DNA of 64,000 nucleotides from Fervidobacterium pennivorans DSM 9078 (GCF_000235405.2 NC_017095.1:831501-895500); one strand, 5' to 3'. Shown: positions 27,531-38,647, counted from the first letter of the stretch. Numbers and translations: made by a program. Notes: generated from the sequence alone by a model not told the origin.

Positions 27531-28393
27531 GATACTCTTACCTTCCTTCTGTAAATCGCTGATATTAGAGAGAAAAGTCCTATAACAACCAATATAGCCA
27601 AAAAGTATATCCAAGCGAGAGCAGAAGCATAGCCAAGTCCTCTCTCAGGTCTATACATGTCTACGAGTATCTTTTTAACTATTGGACTCGTTGCAAAAGT
27701 TGAAAGTGTTACTATTGTGTAGATGATATTGACAAATGTAAGTGGTGCCAAAACAGGCATTGTGATTTTCCAGAGGATTTGCCATCTTGAAGCGCCATCT
27801 ATTTTGGCTGCTTCGTACATGTTTTTATCTATCTTTTGCAAACCAGCTAGGTACACGAGGATTTGCACACCGGAATACCAAAGTATCATTATAAATCCCG
27901 AGATAAACATCCCAAGAACCCTTGAAAAGACAGTTGGCAAATTTGTCTGCAGCATTTTAACGAACTGAAGATTAGCTAATCCTGAAAATGTCATAGCTCC
28001 TTTGCTCAAAAGTTTGTCAAACACAGGTCCGCTGGCAATAACCACTGGCAAGAAGTAAATCGTCCGAAACAGGCTTCTGCCCTTTATTTCAATGTTCAAC
28101 AGCAAAGACATAATCATTGCAAAAGAAACTATGATTGGTACAAAAACAATCATTTGTAGAAAATAGTCGACAAGCATCTGAGGATAGTCAACATCTGTAA
28201 GCAAAGCGTCTTTAAAATTCTTCAATCCAACGAAGAACATTCTCACACCGCTTGCTGTAACTTTAACCTCATTTAGACTATAGAGAAACGTTCTGACGAG
28301 AGGAATGATTGTGAAAACAAGAAAACCAATTATCCAAGGAGAAACGAATAGTAAACCCTTTAGTGCTTCTCTTGTGCGTAGCTTTAGTCTCAT
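27527..28393 (-). CDS. Carbohydrate ABC permease, MalF type (second pair)
   Basis: This 288-residue CUT1 permease opens with LLFVSPWIIGFLVFTIIPL, has six membrane segments, and carries the EAA loop MYEAAKIDGASRWQILWKIT near residue 195. The start is ATG 28393 with GAGGTG six bases before; a GTG nine bases upstream is less likely. It follows the DUF5696 gene by 5 bp and overlaps its MalG partner by 4 bp, so these three are translated together. Confidence 0.88.
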   Translation of the reverse strand: MRLKLRTREALKGLLFVSPWIIGFLVFTIIPLVRTFLYSLNEVKVTASGVRMFFVGLKNFKDALLTDVDYPQMLVDYFLQMIVFVPIIVSFAMIMSLLLNIEIKGRSLFRTIYFLPVVIASGPVFDKLLSKGAMTFSGLANLQFVKMLQTNLPTVFSRVLGMFISGFIMILWYSGVQILVYLAGLQKIDKNMYEAAKIDGASRWQILWKITMPVLAPLTFVNIIYTIVTLSTFATSPIVKKILVDMYRPERGLGYASALAWIYFLAILVVIGLFSLISAIYRRKVRVS

Positions 28394-28398
28394 AGAAG

Positions 28399-30558
28399 TC
28401 ACCTCGCTTGTATCACTGCAAAACTTATAGGTTTAACAATTTTGCTATCGAAATTAAATGGCTTTTCACTGTAGTTGAACAAAACCTTTGCCCCGTTATC
28501 GTATGTATTTAGGTAGACGTCTTGGCTAACTTGCACACGAGAAACCAACTTCGAATTGATAAAAAATAGAGCTTTTTCATACATTTCTTTTGCGATCAGT
28601 ATTTTTGGAAGCCAATCCTCAAACCTTGTCGATACCAAATCCTTAGAATTCGTGTTGACAAGCTTCTCCGAACTTTCCCAGGTTAAGTAAAACGAAGGGA
28701 AAATACCATATTCTATACATGCCAAAAGGTCTCTGTTGTAATCTGATGAAAGGTTGAGCGGTGACGAAAAGATAGGCAAAAATTGCTTTAGTATGTAAGG
28801 TACAATTGGCAAAACCTCATCCTCAATTTCATAGCCGGAGTTTGTTAACGAAATGTCAGATAAAGCACCTGCGAGGCTTATGACGTACCAGTTGAACCCG
28901 TAGACGATAGGTTTGCCAAATATTCTAAACGCATTAGTGAAATCAGTAACTACTTCTGCTCTAGTCATATCCCGAGTTGAAAACGCTAAGTCTCCTACAG
29001 AACCAAGCGCAAATTTTTTGATTCCCACTTTTTCAAATTCCCTTTTTTCTTTGATTACAAAAGATTTGACAAATTTAGGAGATAGAACGTATTTTCCTTC
29101 GTATTCCATAAATTGTTCAAGTCTGTTCAGTGCGATGCCTATTTTATTCAGTGATTTTGATTCTTTTGGTGAAAGGATGTAGTTCACATAGAAATAATCT
29201 TCCAAAGGTTGTAAGGGTCTCCCGAAAATCCGTTTTTCTAACGGCAGGTGTTTCGGAGAACTAAGTGATAAACCTCCTTCAGTATAACCAACCAACACAA
29301 ATAGAGATTCCGGAATAAATTTCCTCAGCACACTTTTTATCTTAAGAAATTGCTCCTGGTTTGTCATTTTAACAAGTGAGTAGTCAAATGTAGATTTCTT
29401 TGCTTCAGCGATAAGAACGTCAAACTTGAAGGTATAACCATTCGTTGCGTTAGATTTCTTCGAGTATTCCTCGACAAAACGCTGAACGAGTGAAAATTCG
29501 TTGGCATTAGGAACAAAGAAGTATCTGACAGTAAATTTTGTCGTGTTCAACTCTTCTTGTGGAACAGTTATACCTTCCCCCGCTTTATTCAAAAGTTTCT
29601 TATGAAGGTCCCTTAAGACAAATCTCGCGGTTATCCAATTATGGTTCGTAACTATACCAGCTTTAAAAGCATTTATCTCGGCATACATATCTCCTTCTTC
29701 AATAACGGTAAGTAATCCATTTATATATTCATTAGCCAGGTTTTCAGAGTTTTGCGAATCGGATGCATATAAAATGCCGTAGAGTGGAAGGGAGTAATTT
29801 TCAGGTTCTTTTACATTTCTGAAATAGGAATACGGGAATACTTCCCGAAATCCTATATCTAGCCCGTAGAGTCGTGCTTTAAATGGGGCGGTTGCGACTG
29901 TTTTCTTTGATAAGTCAATCTTCGCTCCAACTCCATCAGCCAAGATAAAACCTCCATTCACAACTCCATGGGAGCCTCCTAAATAAGGATAAAGGTACAA
30001 TCCCATCAACCGGTATTTTCCTTCGTTTATATTATTAATTTTCAATCGGAGCGAGTCTTTTATCAGCTCATACGAAACGTCGAAAGACGCACCTATGTTC
30101 TCAAAAACAATAGATGCAGTAAACATATTCGAAGACCTTTTTCTAATAGAGATTTTTGCATCTCTCGTTGAGTAGGTTCTTTTAATATTCCCCGTAGAAT
30201 CACAAAATTCTACAATAAACGGTGTATTGAAAAAAGAACTCCATATTTGATTTAGTTCGGAATCTTCATCTTCCAATACAGATTTCCATTGAGCGTTATT
30301 TCGCTTGTCAGTAACCATAAACTGTAAGCTATTGGTATCAAACGAAACTCGTAAGTATTCATTTTCTAATTGTGCGTTATAACTTGGGCGAAAGAAGCGG
30401 TAATCGCTTTCAGAAAAGCTTTCTACCTTTGAAACGACAACTTCAGAAGGTCCAGCTTGAACCAACCAAGCAACTCCAAGGACTATTAGCAAAACAAAAA
30501 GAAACCTCAGGAGAATCTTTCTTAACCCCTTTCTAATGGACTCATTTAACCTTAACAC
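28399..30558 (-). CDS. DUF5696-like exported protein
   Basis: This 719-residue protein starts with a basic stretch and one hydrophobic segment (about residues 16-35, ILLRFLFVLLIVLGVAWLV) and should be exported or anchored outside. The remainder is a large soluble part: a beta-rich first half (residues 60-330) and an alpha/beta second half that could be a barrel. I assign it to DUF5696 from memory of such proteins beside sugar ABC genes in Firmicutes; this needs a profile search. Catalytic residues are not evident. GTG 30558 overlaps the previous gene by 17 bp. A role in binding or cutting extracellular glucan is inference. Confidence 0.6.
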   Translation of the reverse strand: MLRLNESIRKGLRKILLRFLFVLLIVLGVAWLVQAGPSEVVVSKVESFSESDYRFFRPSYNAQLENEYLRVSFDTNSLQFMVTDKRNNAQWKSVLEDEDSELNQIWSSFFNTPFIVEFCDSTGNIKRTYSTRDAKISIRKRSSNMFTASIVFENIGASFDVSYELIKDSLRLKINNINEGKYRLMGLYLYPYLGGSHGVVNGGFILADGVGAKIDLSKKTVATAPFKARLYGLDIGFREVFPYSYFRNVKEPENYSLPLYGILYASDSQNSENLANEYINGLLTVIEEGDMYAEINAFKAGIVTNHNWITARFVLRDLHKKLLNKAGEGITVPQEELNTTKFTVRYFFVPNANEFSLVQRFVEEYSKKSNATNGYTFKFDVLIAEAKKSTFDYSLVKMTNQEQFLKIKSVLRKFIPESLFVLVGYTEGGLSLSSPKHLPLEKRIFGRPLQPLEDYFYVNYILSPKESKSLNKIGIALNRLEQFMEYEGKYVLSPKFVKSFVIKEKREFEKVGIKKFALGSVGDLAFSTRDMTRAEVVTDFTNAFRIFGKPIVYGFNWYVISLAGALSDISLTNSGYEIEDEVLPIVPYILKQFLPIFSSPLNLSSDYNRDLLACIEYGIFPSFYLTWESSEKLVNTNSKDLVSTRFEDWLPKILIAKEMYEKALFFINSKLVSRVQVSQDVYLNTYDNGAKVLFNYSEKPFNFDSKIVKPISFAVIQAR

Positions 30559-32569
30559 GGTATATCAACTCCTCAAATATAGACGTAAGGAATGAAAATT
30601 CTTCTCTAACAAGCACAGCGATGATTACCAGCAGTATCGTTATAAGTATCATTGCAAAAATCGTTAATAAAAAGTTTCTAACGGTTTCGCCGAAAGAGAA
30701 GTTGTGAACCTGCGCGATGACTATAAAGAGTAAGACAAACGACCAACCCCATATTATCTGCATTCCAAAAGTGTAGATGAAAGACTCGTTTAAGGTTAGC
30801 AAATTTGTTATTAAAGCAAGAGGAACCGAAAACAATAAGTAAGGAAGAAAAGAAGCAATCGTTCCTATAAAGATGTGTTTGAACTTTCCTTCACCTTCTG
30901 AAATCTCACTAACTAAAAAGTTTGAAAGAACAAATAGGAAAAACAGTCTGTAAGTATCAACAAAAAGTCCCAAGAAATTTATTTTCCTTGCATCGAAACC
31001 CACAAACAGTGGTGAACCAATAATTCTTATAATTACGTTCTCAGCGTAAAGTAGCAAGTACAAAAAAATCCCTGTGAACCAAGATATCCTATCGTGTCGC
31101 TTCATTTCGTAAACAGCGTCGAATGGGTTCTTGATAAAAAGCCAAGTGTAACGCAGCTGTTTAATTAAAAAGTTATCCATTTTTATAGCCTTTTTCTCTC
31201 TCTTTTTGATAAAACCTTGCCTTAGGAGTATTGTTCTGATAAGATCAGCAATTGCCAAGAAAACAAGCACAAAAAACACAGGTCCAACTGTTTTCTGCAA
31301 CCATATGTTTCTTATATACCAAAAAGCATCGGAATAACCCTTCGCGTCTCGTGCTAGTCTGAAATATTCAAAAGCTTTCGTGTAATTTTCCTTTTTGAAT
31401 TCTACATTTCCCAAAACTTTATATGTCAAAACAAAAGCTGAGTTTGTTTTCTGAATATCTCTCCAAATTTTCTCACTTTCCAGGTACATACCCTGATTGT
31501 AGTAATAAACACCCTTTAAGACAAGTTTGCCAAAAAAAGTTATTCTGAAGATTGTTACCGTTCCATCCTCTTTATCTAAAACAAAGATTCTGCCATCATC
31601 AGTGACAGCAATAGCACTCGCTGAACGGAAAAGCCCGAGTCGGTTTTCATAGAAGCTCTGCCCACCGAAAACAAAGATTAGATTACCAAGAAGGTCGTAA
31701 ACATATACCAAACCATCAGCCGTAAGGGCGTATACCGTTCCGAGCGAATCCACGTCTATGTCTACAAACTTGTCGTTTGAAAGTGACAACTTTGGATAGA
31801 TATTTACCCCAGCAACATTGAATCTTTTTATGGCGTCTTCTTTAAGACCTTGAGTTATGGTCCATACAGCATTGGTATGATCTATAGTCACACTCGTTGG
31901 GGATGGGGGTCTAATTTTCAACAATTGAGCCCTTTGTGATTCTGTAAATATCAACCTCTGAAGAACCATCCTCAAGGTAACCTTAGGGGTATTGGCTCCA
32001 AAAAAGCTCAAAAATCTGCCATCTTTATTGAAAACTGCAAGTCCGTTAGTGACACCCTGACAAACAACATATATATTTCCTCGCCTATCTGCAGCAACTT
32101 TGAGAGGTATGAAATCGTTCAGACGCCCATAAATAGGTGAATCTGGTTTCGAAATTGTAAGAACCAAATTCCCATCCGGTGCAAATTTATAAACACTTTG
32201 TGCCCAAGAGTCTGCAACGTATATGTAATCATTCTCATCGACGTAAATGCCATCCGGATTTGTAAGAGTTCCTTCACCAACGTAGGAAACTGTGGTCCTG
32301 TCTTCACTTGCGAAGTTGATGATTTCTATTCTTGCGTTTTGCGAGTCACTTATGTAGAGTTTTCCTTTATGCCAGAAGATATCCGAAATCGATGATGTAT
32401 CGAAAACAAGTTTACGCCATGGAACAAAGGCGTCTTGGGTACGAACTAGATTATCACCTATACCTAGTGTGTATGTGTAATACGGAGCGTATCCCAAAAT
32501 TGAGGAAACTATCAAAGTGGTTAAGGAAAAAACTATTAGCGATAATTCTTTACTGCAAAGCTTTGTCAT
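30542..32569 (-). CDS. Membrane protein with NHL-type beta-propeller, TPR and YIP1 domain
   Basis: This 675-residue protein has an N-terminal signal anchor (about residues 9-30). A series of NHL-like repeats follows (LTNPDGIYVDENDYIYVADS and similar units, residues about 45-345). A short TPR stretch lies around 350-420 (YNQGMYLESEKIWRDI, KENYTKAFEYF), then one membrane segment near 435-455 and a YIP1-type block of about five segments from 490 to the end. The propeller should lie outside the cytoplasm. ATG 32569 follows AAAGGGGCGAG. It lies between two permease pairs. The function is unknown; a sensor or scaffold for glucan handling is possible. Confidence 0.7.
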   Translation of the reverse strand: MTKLCSKELSLIVFSLTTLIVSSILGYAPYYTYTLGIGDNLVRTQDAFVPWRKLVFDTSSISDIFWHKGKLYISDSQNARIEIINFASEDRTTVSYVGEGTLTNPDGIYVDENDYIYVADSWAQSVYKFAPDGNLVLTISKPDSPIYGRLNDFIPLKVAADRRGNIYVVCQGVTNGLAVFNKDGRFLSFFGANTPKVTLRMVLQRLIFTESQRAQLLKIRPPSPTSVTIDHTNAVWTITQGLKEDAIKRFNVAGVNIYPKLSLSNDKFVDIDVDSLGTVYALTADGLVYVYDLLGNLIFVFGGQSFYENRLGLFRSASAIAVTDDGRIFVLDKEDGTVTIFRITFFGKLVLKGVYYYNQGMYLESEKIWRDIQKTNSAFVLTYKVLGNVEFKKENYTKAFEYFRLARDAKGYSDAFWYIRNIWLQKTVGPVFFVLVFLAIADLIRTILLRQGFIKKREKKAIKMDNFLIKQLRYTWLFIKNPFDAVYEMKRHDRISWFTGIFLYLLLYAENVIIRIIGSPLFVGFDARKINFLGLFVDTYRLFFLFVLSNFLVSEISEGEGKFKHIFIGTIASFLPYLLFSVPLALITNLLTLNESFIYTFGMQIIWGWSFVLLFIVIAQVHNFSFGETVRNFLLTIFAMILITILLVIIAVLVREEFSFLTSIFEELIYRVKVK

Positions 32570-32597
32570 CCACTCGCCCCTTTGTATCAATTTTTTA

Positions 32598-33467
32598 TCA
32601 TTTAATACCAGAGTGTGCCATCGTATTCATAACCTTGCTTTGTGTGAACATAAAGATTATTAGATTCGGCAGAAACATAATTGCAGCTGCGGCTGCCGCT
32701 ATCCCTGCTCCCGCTACTGTGCCTGCATTTCCACTTAGTGTTGACATATAGTAAGCAAAGTTTTTCAAACTCTCGTTGTTTATATAGATAAGGGAAGCTT
32801 CCATTGAGTTCCATGCACTTTGAAATGCAAGAATAGCAACTGTTGCAACCGCTGGTTTTGTAAGCGGAAGGATTATTTTCAAGTATATGAACCAGTCATT
32901 AGCACCATCGATTTTTGCAGCTTCGATAAGAGAATCAGGAATCTGATCTATGAACTGTTTAACTAAGAAAAGGCCAACAGGCATTGCAAGCATGGGTAAA
33001 ATATGAGCTAAGAAGTTATCCACCAACCCAAGTTTTGCGACAATTATGTATCTTGGGATGGAAACTGCTGTTGGTACAAACATGAGCGCCAAAGTATTGA
33101 TTTCGAAAAGTAGTTTTTTGTACTTGAAATTTTTCTTTGACAGTACATACCCTGCAGCAGTACTTATGAATATGGACAACGTAACCACACTAACAGCAAT
33201 TATAACGCTGTTAAAAAGATATCTGCTTACAGGAATACCCGACTGTGTCATAGCACTGAAAAGTGCTTTGAAATTCTGCAACGTAGGATGCCTTACAAAT
33301 ATCCGCGGCGGAAAAGCGAATAATTCGTTATATGGTTTGAAAGCATTCGAGAATATAAAGATCAACGGTATAGACATAAACGCCGCAAACGGAACAAGAA
33401 AAAAGTAGAATTTCAGTTGACTCTTGTCAAATCTCTCCGGATTGATTTTTGTGCCCTTAAAAGCCAT
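32598..33467 (-). CDS. Carbohydrate ABC permease, MalG type (first pair)
   Basis: This 289-residue CUT1 permease has six membrane segments and an EAA loop IEAAKIDGANDWFIYLKIIL near residue 185. The start is ATG 33467 with AGAGGTGA eight bases before; 19 codons upstream there is another in-frame start that would run across the ribosome-binding site. A striking alanine/glycine-rich segment (AGTVAGAGIAAAAAAI) forms part of its last membrane region. It pairs with the MalF-type gene 25 bp upstream. Confidence 0.88.
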   Translation of the reverse strand: MAFKGTKINPERFDKSQLKFYFFLVPFAAFMSIPLIFIFSNAFKPYNELFAFPPRIFVRHPTLQNFKALFSAMTQSGIPVSRYLFNSVIIAVSVVTLSIFISTAAGYVLSKKNFKYKKLLFEINTLALMFVPTAVSIPRYIIVAKLGLVDNFLAHILPMLAMPVGLFLVKQFIDQIPDSLIEAAKIDGANDWFIYLKIILPLTKPAVATVAILAFQSAWNSMEASLIYINNESLKNFAYYMSTLSGNAGTVAGAGIAAAAAAIMFLPNLIIFMFTQSKVMNTMAHSGIK

Positions 33468-33492
33468 ACTATCACCTCTAAGTCCTTTGGAA

Positions 33493-34386
33493 TCAGTCTC
33501 TGTCGAGGAACAGCGCCCAAACAAACTTGGAACTTATCCATATCATTATCAAGAGCACAACAGAGATTGCTGCCGCGTACCCCATTTCATACCTCATGAA
33601 CCCAAAGTCTTCGATATGATTTACTATAAGCTGTCCAGCATATTGTGGAGTTGGATTTGAGCCAGAGAGCATTACTCCAATATATCCAGCCTGAAATGTA
33701 GACACAACAGCCATAACAGCACCAAAAAGCATTTGCGGTTTCATCAAAGGGATTGTAATATAAAATATTTCCTGCCATCTTTTTGATATTCCATCTATGT
33801 ATCCAGCTTCGTAAATTTCTGGGTCGGTATTCAACACACCTGCAAGCATGGCTAAAAAGCCGACTCCCATACTACTCCACAGTGTTACAACCACCATAGC
33901 TGGAAAAAGGAACTTCGGTGATTGAAGCCACTGAACAGGTTGGTCAATGAGCCCCAACCTTAACAACAGACTGTTTAGATATCCTGATTTATCGCCACTG
34001 AATATTGTCAACCATATAACTTGCATGGCCACACCAACTGTCATTGACGGAGAGTATATAATCAGTGCAAGAATTGTTCTGGGGATTCTCGGAATTTGTG
34101 CCAACATCCAAGCCAGTATGAATGCAAGAAAATAACCGGTTGGTCCAACCAAGATTGCAAACTTTATTGTATTCGGTAAAACATATTGCATAAATACACT
34201 ATCTGTTGTGAAAAGGGATATGTAGTTCTTAAGCCCTACAAATTTTGGAAATTGTATGGTATTGAAGTTAGTAAACGAAAGCAAAATAGCTAAAATTGTT
34301 GGAACGACGATGAATATTGTAAAAAGAGCTATATAAGGCGAAAGAAAGGTAATTATCCATCGATGTTCGCTCTTACTTATCTTCAC
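33493..34386 (-). CDS. Carbohydrate ABC permease, MalF type (first pair)
   Basis: This 297-residue CUT1 permease opens [21 protein letters not shown] and carries the EAA-type loop [20 protein letters not shown] near residue 190 (EAGYIDG instead of EAAxIDG). The start is GTG 34386 behind AGAGGTGA; the longer in-frame form would begin inside the preceding gene. It follows the fused solute-binding protein gene by 4 bp, so that protein is its most likely binding partner. Confidence 0.88.
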   Translation of the reverse strand: MKISKSEHRWIITFLSPYIALFTIFIVVPTILAILLSFTNFNTIQFPKFVGLKNYISLFTTDSVFMQYVLPNTIKFAILVGPTGYFLAFILAWMLAQIPRIPRTILALIIYSPSMTVGVAMQVIWLTIFSGDKSGYLNSLLLRLGLIDQPVQWLQSPKFLFPAMVVVTLWSSMGVGFLAMLAGVLNTDPEIYEAGYIDGISKRWQEIFYITIPLMKPQMLFGAVMAVVSTFQAGYIGVMLSGSNPTPQYAGQLIVNHIEDFGFMRYEMGYAAAISVVLLIMIWISSKFVWALFLDRD

Positions 34387-34390
34387 AAAA

Positions 34391-37285
34391 TCACCTCTCT
34401 GAGCCTTTATCTTCAGTGTTTTCCATGTACCAACTGAGTATATCTGCAATGGTGTAAATTCTGAATGGCTTGACAGGTTTTCCATCCTTGTAGTAGCCAA
34501 ACTCTTCTAACTTTCGTGCAAACTCCTTGTTAACAATAATTACGCTGTCATCAACAGCAACCTTCAATGGTTTGCCTTCGAGGACAACCTTGTTCCAGAT
34601 ATTACTGATTTCCCTCTCTAATATGTAACTTGCTGGCATTTTTGGTACCTCTTGCAACCATCTGAATTGCTCTTTGACAACCTTCAAATGTTCTGTCTTA
34701 AAGGGAACACCATCTATTGCGAATCGATTCGAAGGGATAACCAAAAATTCAATGCCATAAGTGCTAACAATTCTGTTTACCAAGCTCACTTGCGTTTCTT
34801 TAGAAAGCCACCATTTCACAAACTCCCAAGCCTCCATGGGGTATTTTGTATCGTTTAGTATAGCCACTGCTTGAGCAGAACCAGTCTGCCATCTTTCAAT
34901 GGAGGTTCCGTATCTCACTCCGGGTGAAGGAGCTATGCTCCACATACCACGTAATTCAGGCGCTGCAATCATGAGTTGGATATATGTATTCACGTTCGAC
35001 ACTCCTAAAGGAATTTCTCCTTTTCTGAAACTCTCGAAAAAGTTTGCAACTTGTGCAGGCATGCCATACATGGTGAATAACTCGGTCATCTCTTTCAGCG
35101 CTTTCAGTGTGCTTGGGGTATCCAGTGCAGTTTTAAGCCCATCGTCTGTGAAAAGTTTGCCGTGGTATTGCATGATAAAGGGCGCTGTGGTCATCCACGC
35201 TTTGAAAGACGAACTTCCAGAAAGTGGTATGTAAAAATTCAAACCGTTTCTTTGTAGCTCTGGAAGTATCAATTTCACATCATCCCAAGTGTTCGGAATG
35301 GGTATGTTTAGATACTCCAGAATATCTTTTCGATAAAAGAGCACATAAAAGTCGAGTGTTTCGGGCAGCCCAAAACAGTGATTTTCGTACAGGTAAGGTA
35401 ACAATGAACCCGGGTAGAAATTCTTTGAAAATTCTACAAAGTCGGAGAAACGTTTCAAGTCAAGTGCTGCACCACGGATTCCCATCTCAAATGGTATCCA
35501 GTTACTTATTCCAAGTGCTATATCAGGTGACTTTTTAGCAGCGTTAGCAAGTATGAGCTTCCCTTCGTCACGCATTATTGAAACGTCTACGTAAATGCCT
35601 GTCTTCTTAGTAAAGTCATTATCGATAAGTTGTTGCAAAATGTCTACATATTGGCGGGGTCTGTTAACCCACACTCTTAACATGACGGTGTTCTCTTTCT
35701 GACTTTTTGAGAACGTTGTATTCTCTTGCCTCTTAAATGAATGAACAAATCTTTTGAAACCTTCGACAAATACTTTAAAAGGAGAGGATTTGACAATCTT
35801 ATCTATATTATCTCCTTTGTAGATGTAGATTTCGTCAATTGTCAGAGGCATTTCTTGGAGGCCGTTATAGACCACTGAAAGTTCAGAAAGAACTGAACCT
35901 GTGCTTCCAGTTAGCATATCTAACTTATTTGGTATCTTATTAACATCCTTTACCAGTCTTTTCAAAAACATCTGAGCCGTGTTTAAAGATATGTACTCCG
36001 CATTCCACGCGTTTCCATTTATCTTAGCTATTTTTATCTTGATTATTTCGAGCTCATTAATCAAGGATTTGAGCTTTGGTTCTATATCCGGAAAATAGTC
36101 CGTAATCTCCCATTCTACGTTTTTATCTGAGCTACCACCCGATATGTATTTAATTTGTAGTGCTAGCTTGTTTATATAATCAATCATTGACTTCAAGCTG
36201 TTAAGTACATCCGAATAAACCGAAGCATTGACTTCGAAAGCAATTGTGTGCTTACCTTTAGTGAGATGGAAAACTATGTCACTAGTTTTGTCTAATGATT
36301 TCAGGGTATAAACTCTCCAGTCAGGTGTATATTCAAACGGAATTTCGAGTAAGTCACTATATGTTACGTCACCATCGATGTACACAGTTCTATAGCTTGT
36401 GAAGTTCGGTTTTGTGTCCTGACGATACTTGACAGCTATTTTGTAATATCCCTCTTCGGGAACATCGAATTCATAAATTACGAATTGTCCTGGTTGTTTC
36501 CAGTTACTACCACCAAATGCGTTCAAAAGAAGATTGTAAGTGTTGTAAGGAACAGTGTCAGGAGAACGAACCGGGATAGCATTAACTGAGGCTTCATTTT
36601 TTCTGAAAGGTTTCTCCGCCTGAAGTGTTATAATCCTTCTCTCACCTTCTGAATCCTTGATACCAAGCTTACCAATAACTTCACTAAATTTAGTAAGACT
36701 TTTCGGCCTTTCTATTGATAATCTCTTGATAGCTATTTTTCCGCTGTTTACAATTAGCGTTATGGTAACTCTTGGTGAGCGGAGGTTGAACCAAAGAGGG
36801 AATTTGTCTATTCCGTTTGGATTTTTCAAAACATAAGATATGGTATCAGAGGCTATTTTTTGACTAGGAATAATCTCGTCTCCATATCTGTTCTTGGCAA
36901 AATCAGTAGTTTCGTATTCCCAATACTGGACCAGGGGTATCGAACGAGCTTCTGAAAATGGGAGTTTGCCGTTCAAATAAACAGAGATCTCCGGTGGTAA
37001 AATCTGAATTGAAAAAACTTCATAATCAATCCTTATGTTCCATAGCCCTTGTTTTTCTTTGGGTATCTCTATTTCGTAAGTAATGGAACTACCCTCTGAT
37101 AATACAAGAAAAGACCGGGGAGATTCCCAGAGGGTCTCCCCAGTCAAGAGAGGGGTCGGTGAACGTCTTAAGTAAGCATTATAGTCAACTGTTTGACTAT
37201 TTTGTGTCATTGCAAAAAGGACTGCATAGGTGCTTAGCACATACGTAACTATAAGAATCAATGTTATTTTTAGAAAAACATCCAT
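34391..37285 (-). CDS. Large fused solute-binding protein: N-terminal beta-sandwich region plus family 1 binding domain
   Basis: This 964-residue protein is about twice the size of a normal sugar-binding protein. After a membrane anchor (about residues 4-24) come roughly 500 residues with two beta-sandwich-like units resembling carbohydrate-binding modules (for example [16 protein letters not shown] near residue 290), joined by a helical linker near 370-450. The C-terminal 440 residues are a family 1 solute-binding domain ([18 protein letters not shown] ... [11 protein letters not shown] ... [10 protein letters not shown]). The start is uncertain: ATG 37285 is used, while the good GGGAGGGAG site lies 21-29 bases upstream with only GTG 37318 before it. 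Confidence 0.72.
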   Translation of the reverse strand: MDVFLKITLILIVTYVLSTYAVLFAMTQNSQTVDYNAYLRRSPTPLLTGETLWESPRSFLVLSEGSSITYEIEIPKEKQGLWNIRIDYEVFSIQILPPEISVYLNGKLPFSEARSIPLVQYWEYETTDFAKNRYGDEIIPSQKIASDTISYVLKNPNGIDKFPLWFNLRSPRVTITLIVNSGKIAIKRLSIERPKSLTKFSEVIGKLGIKDSEGERRIITLQAEKPFRKNEASVNAIPVRSPDTVPYNTYNLLLNAFGGSNWKQPGQFVIYEFDVPEEGYYKIAVKYRQDTKPNFTSYRTVYIDGDVTYSDLLEIPFEYTPDWRVYTLKSLDKTSDIVFHLTKGKHTIAFEVNASVYSDVLNSLKSMIDYINKLALQIKYISGGSSDKNVEWEITDYFPDIEPKLKSLINELEIIKIKIAKINGNAWNAEYISLNTAQMFLKRLVKDVNKIPNKLDMLTGSTGSVLSELSVVYNGLQEMPLTIDEIYIYKGDNIDKIVKSSPFKVFVEGFKRFVHSFKRQENTTFSKSQKENTVMLRVWVNRPRQYVDILQQLIDNDFTKKTGIYVDVSIMRDEGKLILANAAKKSPDIALGISNWIPFEMGIRGAALDLKRFSDFVEFSKNFYPGSLLPYLYENHCFGLPETLDFYVLFYRKDILEYLNIPIPNTWDDVKLILPELQRNGLNFYIPLSGSSSFKAWMTTAPFIMQYHGKLFTDDGLKTALDTPSTLKALKEMTELFTMYGMPAQVANFFESFRKGEIPLGVSNVNTYIQLMIAAPELRGMWSIAPSPGVRYGTSIERWQTGSAQAVAILNDTKYPMEAWEFVKWWLSKETQVSLVNRIVSTYGIEFLVIPSNRFAIDGVPFKTEHLKVVKEQFRWLQEVPKMPASYILEREISNIWNKVVLEGKPLKVAVDDSVIIVNKEFARKLEEFGYYKDGKPVKPFRIYTIADILSWYMENTEDKGSER

Positions 37286-37342
37286 GCGTCTTAATTTGAG
37301 TATTTTACTCCCTCCCACAGTTTTTTGGAAAAAGAAACTTAT

Positions 37343-38647
37343 TTACTTTGTCATTATAGCTATTTTCTTAATAGCGTTCTGATACTGCTCATTTGCTATC
37401 TTGTTCAGTTGTTTCGCGTAATCTGCAATGTTAATATCTCCTCTCATTGCGTTCCAAATAACGTCCCCGATATTAGCATTTGGATTGTCTCCAACTTTGA
37501 TGCCTGTTGGAGCTGTCCATCTTGATTGGATGTAACCTGGAACGATCTTTACACCCTCTATAATACCAACTCCTATTTTTGCATAAGCTTCGTCAAGTCC
37601 TGGGAAGAGTTTCTTAACTGCGAAATATTTATCGAGCACGGCTTTTTCTGTAGTCAATGGTAATGATGCCCATTCGTTTTTCTTATCAAGCTCAAGCCTC
37701 TTTAGAATGCCGTCTCTGCCATATGTTACAAATTTTGCGAACATGAATGCTTCCTTTGGATACTTTGTAGTCTTTGATATGACAAAGAAATCACCAACAA
37801 CAGGTATTCTGCCTCCAGGAACTCCAATGAATCTCGATTTGAATGGGAGTGATGAATAGAAAGGCGTTGCCCATGTTCCATCCCATCTAATAGCAATTTT
37901 TCCTTGATTCCAAACATCGCCATACCAACCAGCATTGTACTGTTTCTTCTGCTCTTCTGGAAGTGCATCGTAAACGTATTTTCCCTGGTAGAGCTGCTTG
38001 GCTATATTTACTGCTTCAATGAAAGCTCGGTCATCGAGATGATATTCTTTGCCATCCCAAGTAAACCATCCAAATTTCAAATTCTTCATTGCAGGATACC
38101 ATTCTGGAATTTGAATTTCTTCAGCAAGACCGATAATACCATCTCTCGGTATCGTTAATTTTTTAACTGCTGTTAAGAATTCATTCCAGCTTGGTGCAAA
38201 TTTGAGAGGCTTGACGTTATACTTCTCAAACAGATCATCGTTCACAAAGTAACCCATGAAGAAAAGTCCTGCAGGTACAGCATAGATTCTGTTGTTATAA
38301 ATTGTTGCATTTCTGATTGGGGCGGGAATGTTTTTCCATTCCGGGTCTGCTAAAGCCATCTTAGTGAGATCAAGAGCCCAATCGTTTGTCAAAGCCATTG
38401 GTATGTTTGGTATCATAATAACATCTGGTAATTTTCCGGCAGCTGCTTGCGCAATAAGCCAGTCCTCGTAATTACCCTCATGTTTAACTATCTTGACTTC
38501 AATATCTGGATTTAGTTTCATGAACTCCTGAACCATAGCTTGCTCAATCTCAAGACCACTGTTCCAGTTTACGTACGTAATAGTCACTTTACCAAACGCC
38601 AAAACCGCGAAAAGCATCAGTAAACCTGCTAACCAGAACTTTTTCAT
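37343..38647 (-). CDS. Sugar ABC transporter substrate-binding protein
   Basis: This 434-residue family 1 solute-binding protein has a signal peptide (residues 1-19, MKKFWLAGLLMLFAVLAFG) and no lipobox cysteine. The mature part begins KVTITYVNWNSGLEIEQAMV and has the usual FMKLNPDIEVKIV and late AFMFAKFVTYG segments. The start ATG follows GGGAGGGAAG. It lies between the GH94 gene and the fused binding protein. With two binding proteins and two permease pairs, the locus may import two sizes of oligosaccharide. Confidence 0.88.
   Translation of the reverse strand: MKKFWLAGLLMLFAVLAFGKVTITYVNWNSGLEIEQAMVQEFMKLNPDIEVKIVKHEGNYEDWLIAQAAAGKLPDVIMIPNIPMALTNDWALDLTKMALADPEWKNIPAPIRNATIYNNRIYAVPAGLFFMGYFVNDDLFEKYNVKPLKFAPSWNEFLTAVKKLTIPRDGIIGLAEEIQIPEWYPAMKNLKFGWFTWDGKEYHLDDRAFIEAVNIAKQLYQGKYVYDALPEEQKKQYNAGWYGDVWNQGKIAIRWDGTWATPFYSSLPFKSRFIGVPGGRIPVVGDFFVISKTTKYPKEAFMFAKFVTYGRDGILKRLELDKKNEWASLPLTTEKAVLDKYFAVKKLFPGLDEAYAKIGVGIIEGVKIVPGYIQSRWTAPTGIKVGDNPNANIGDVIWNAMRGDINIADYAKQLNKIANEQYQNAIKKIAIMTK

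Noticed and set aside
32604-32814. A glycine/serine-rich frame inside the MalG-type permease gene
   Set aside because: It is the shifted frame of the alanine-rich membrane segment and has no start signal.
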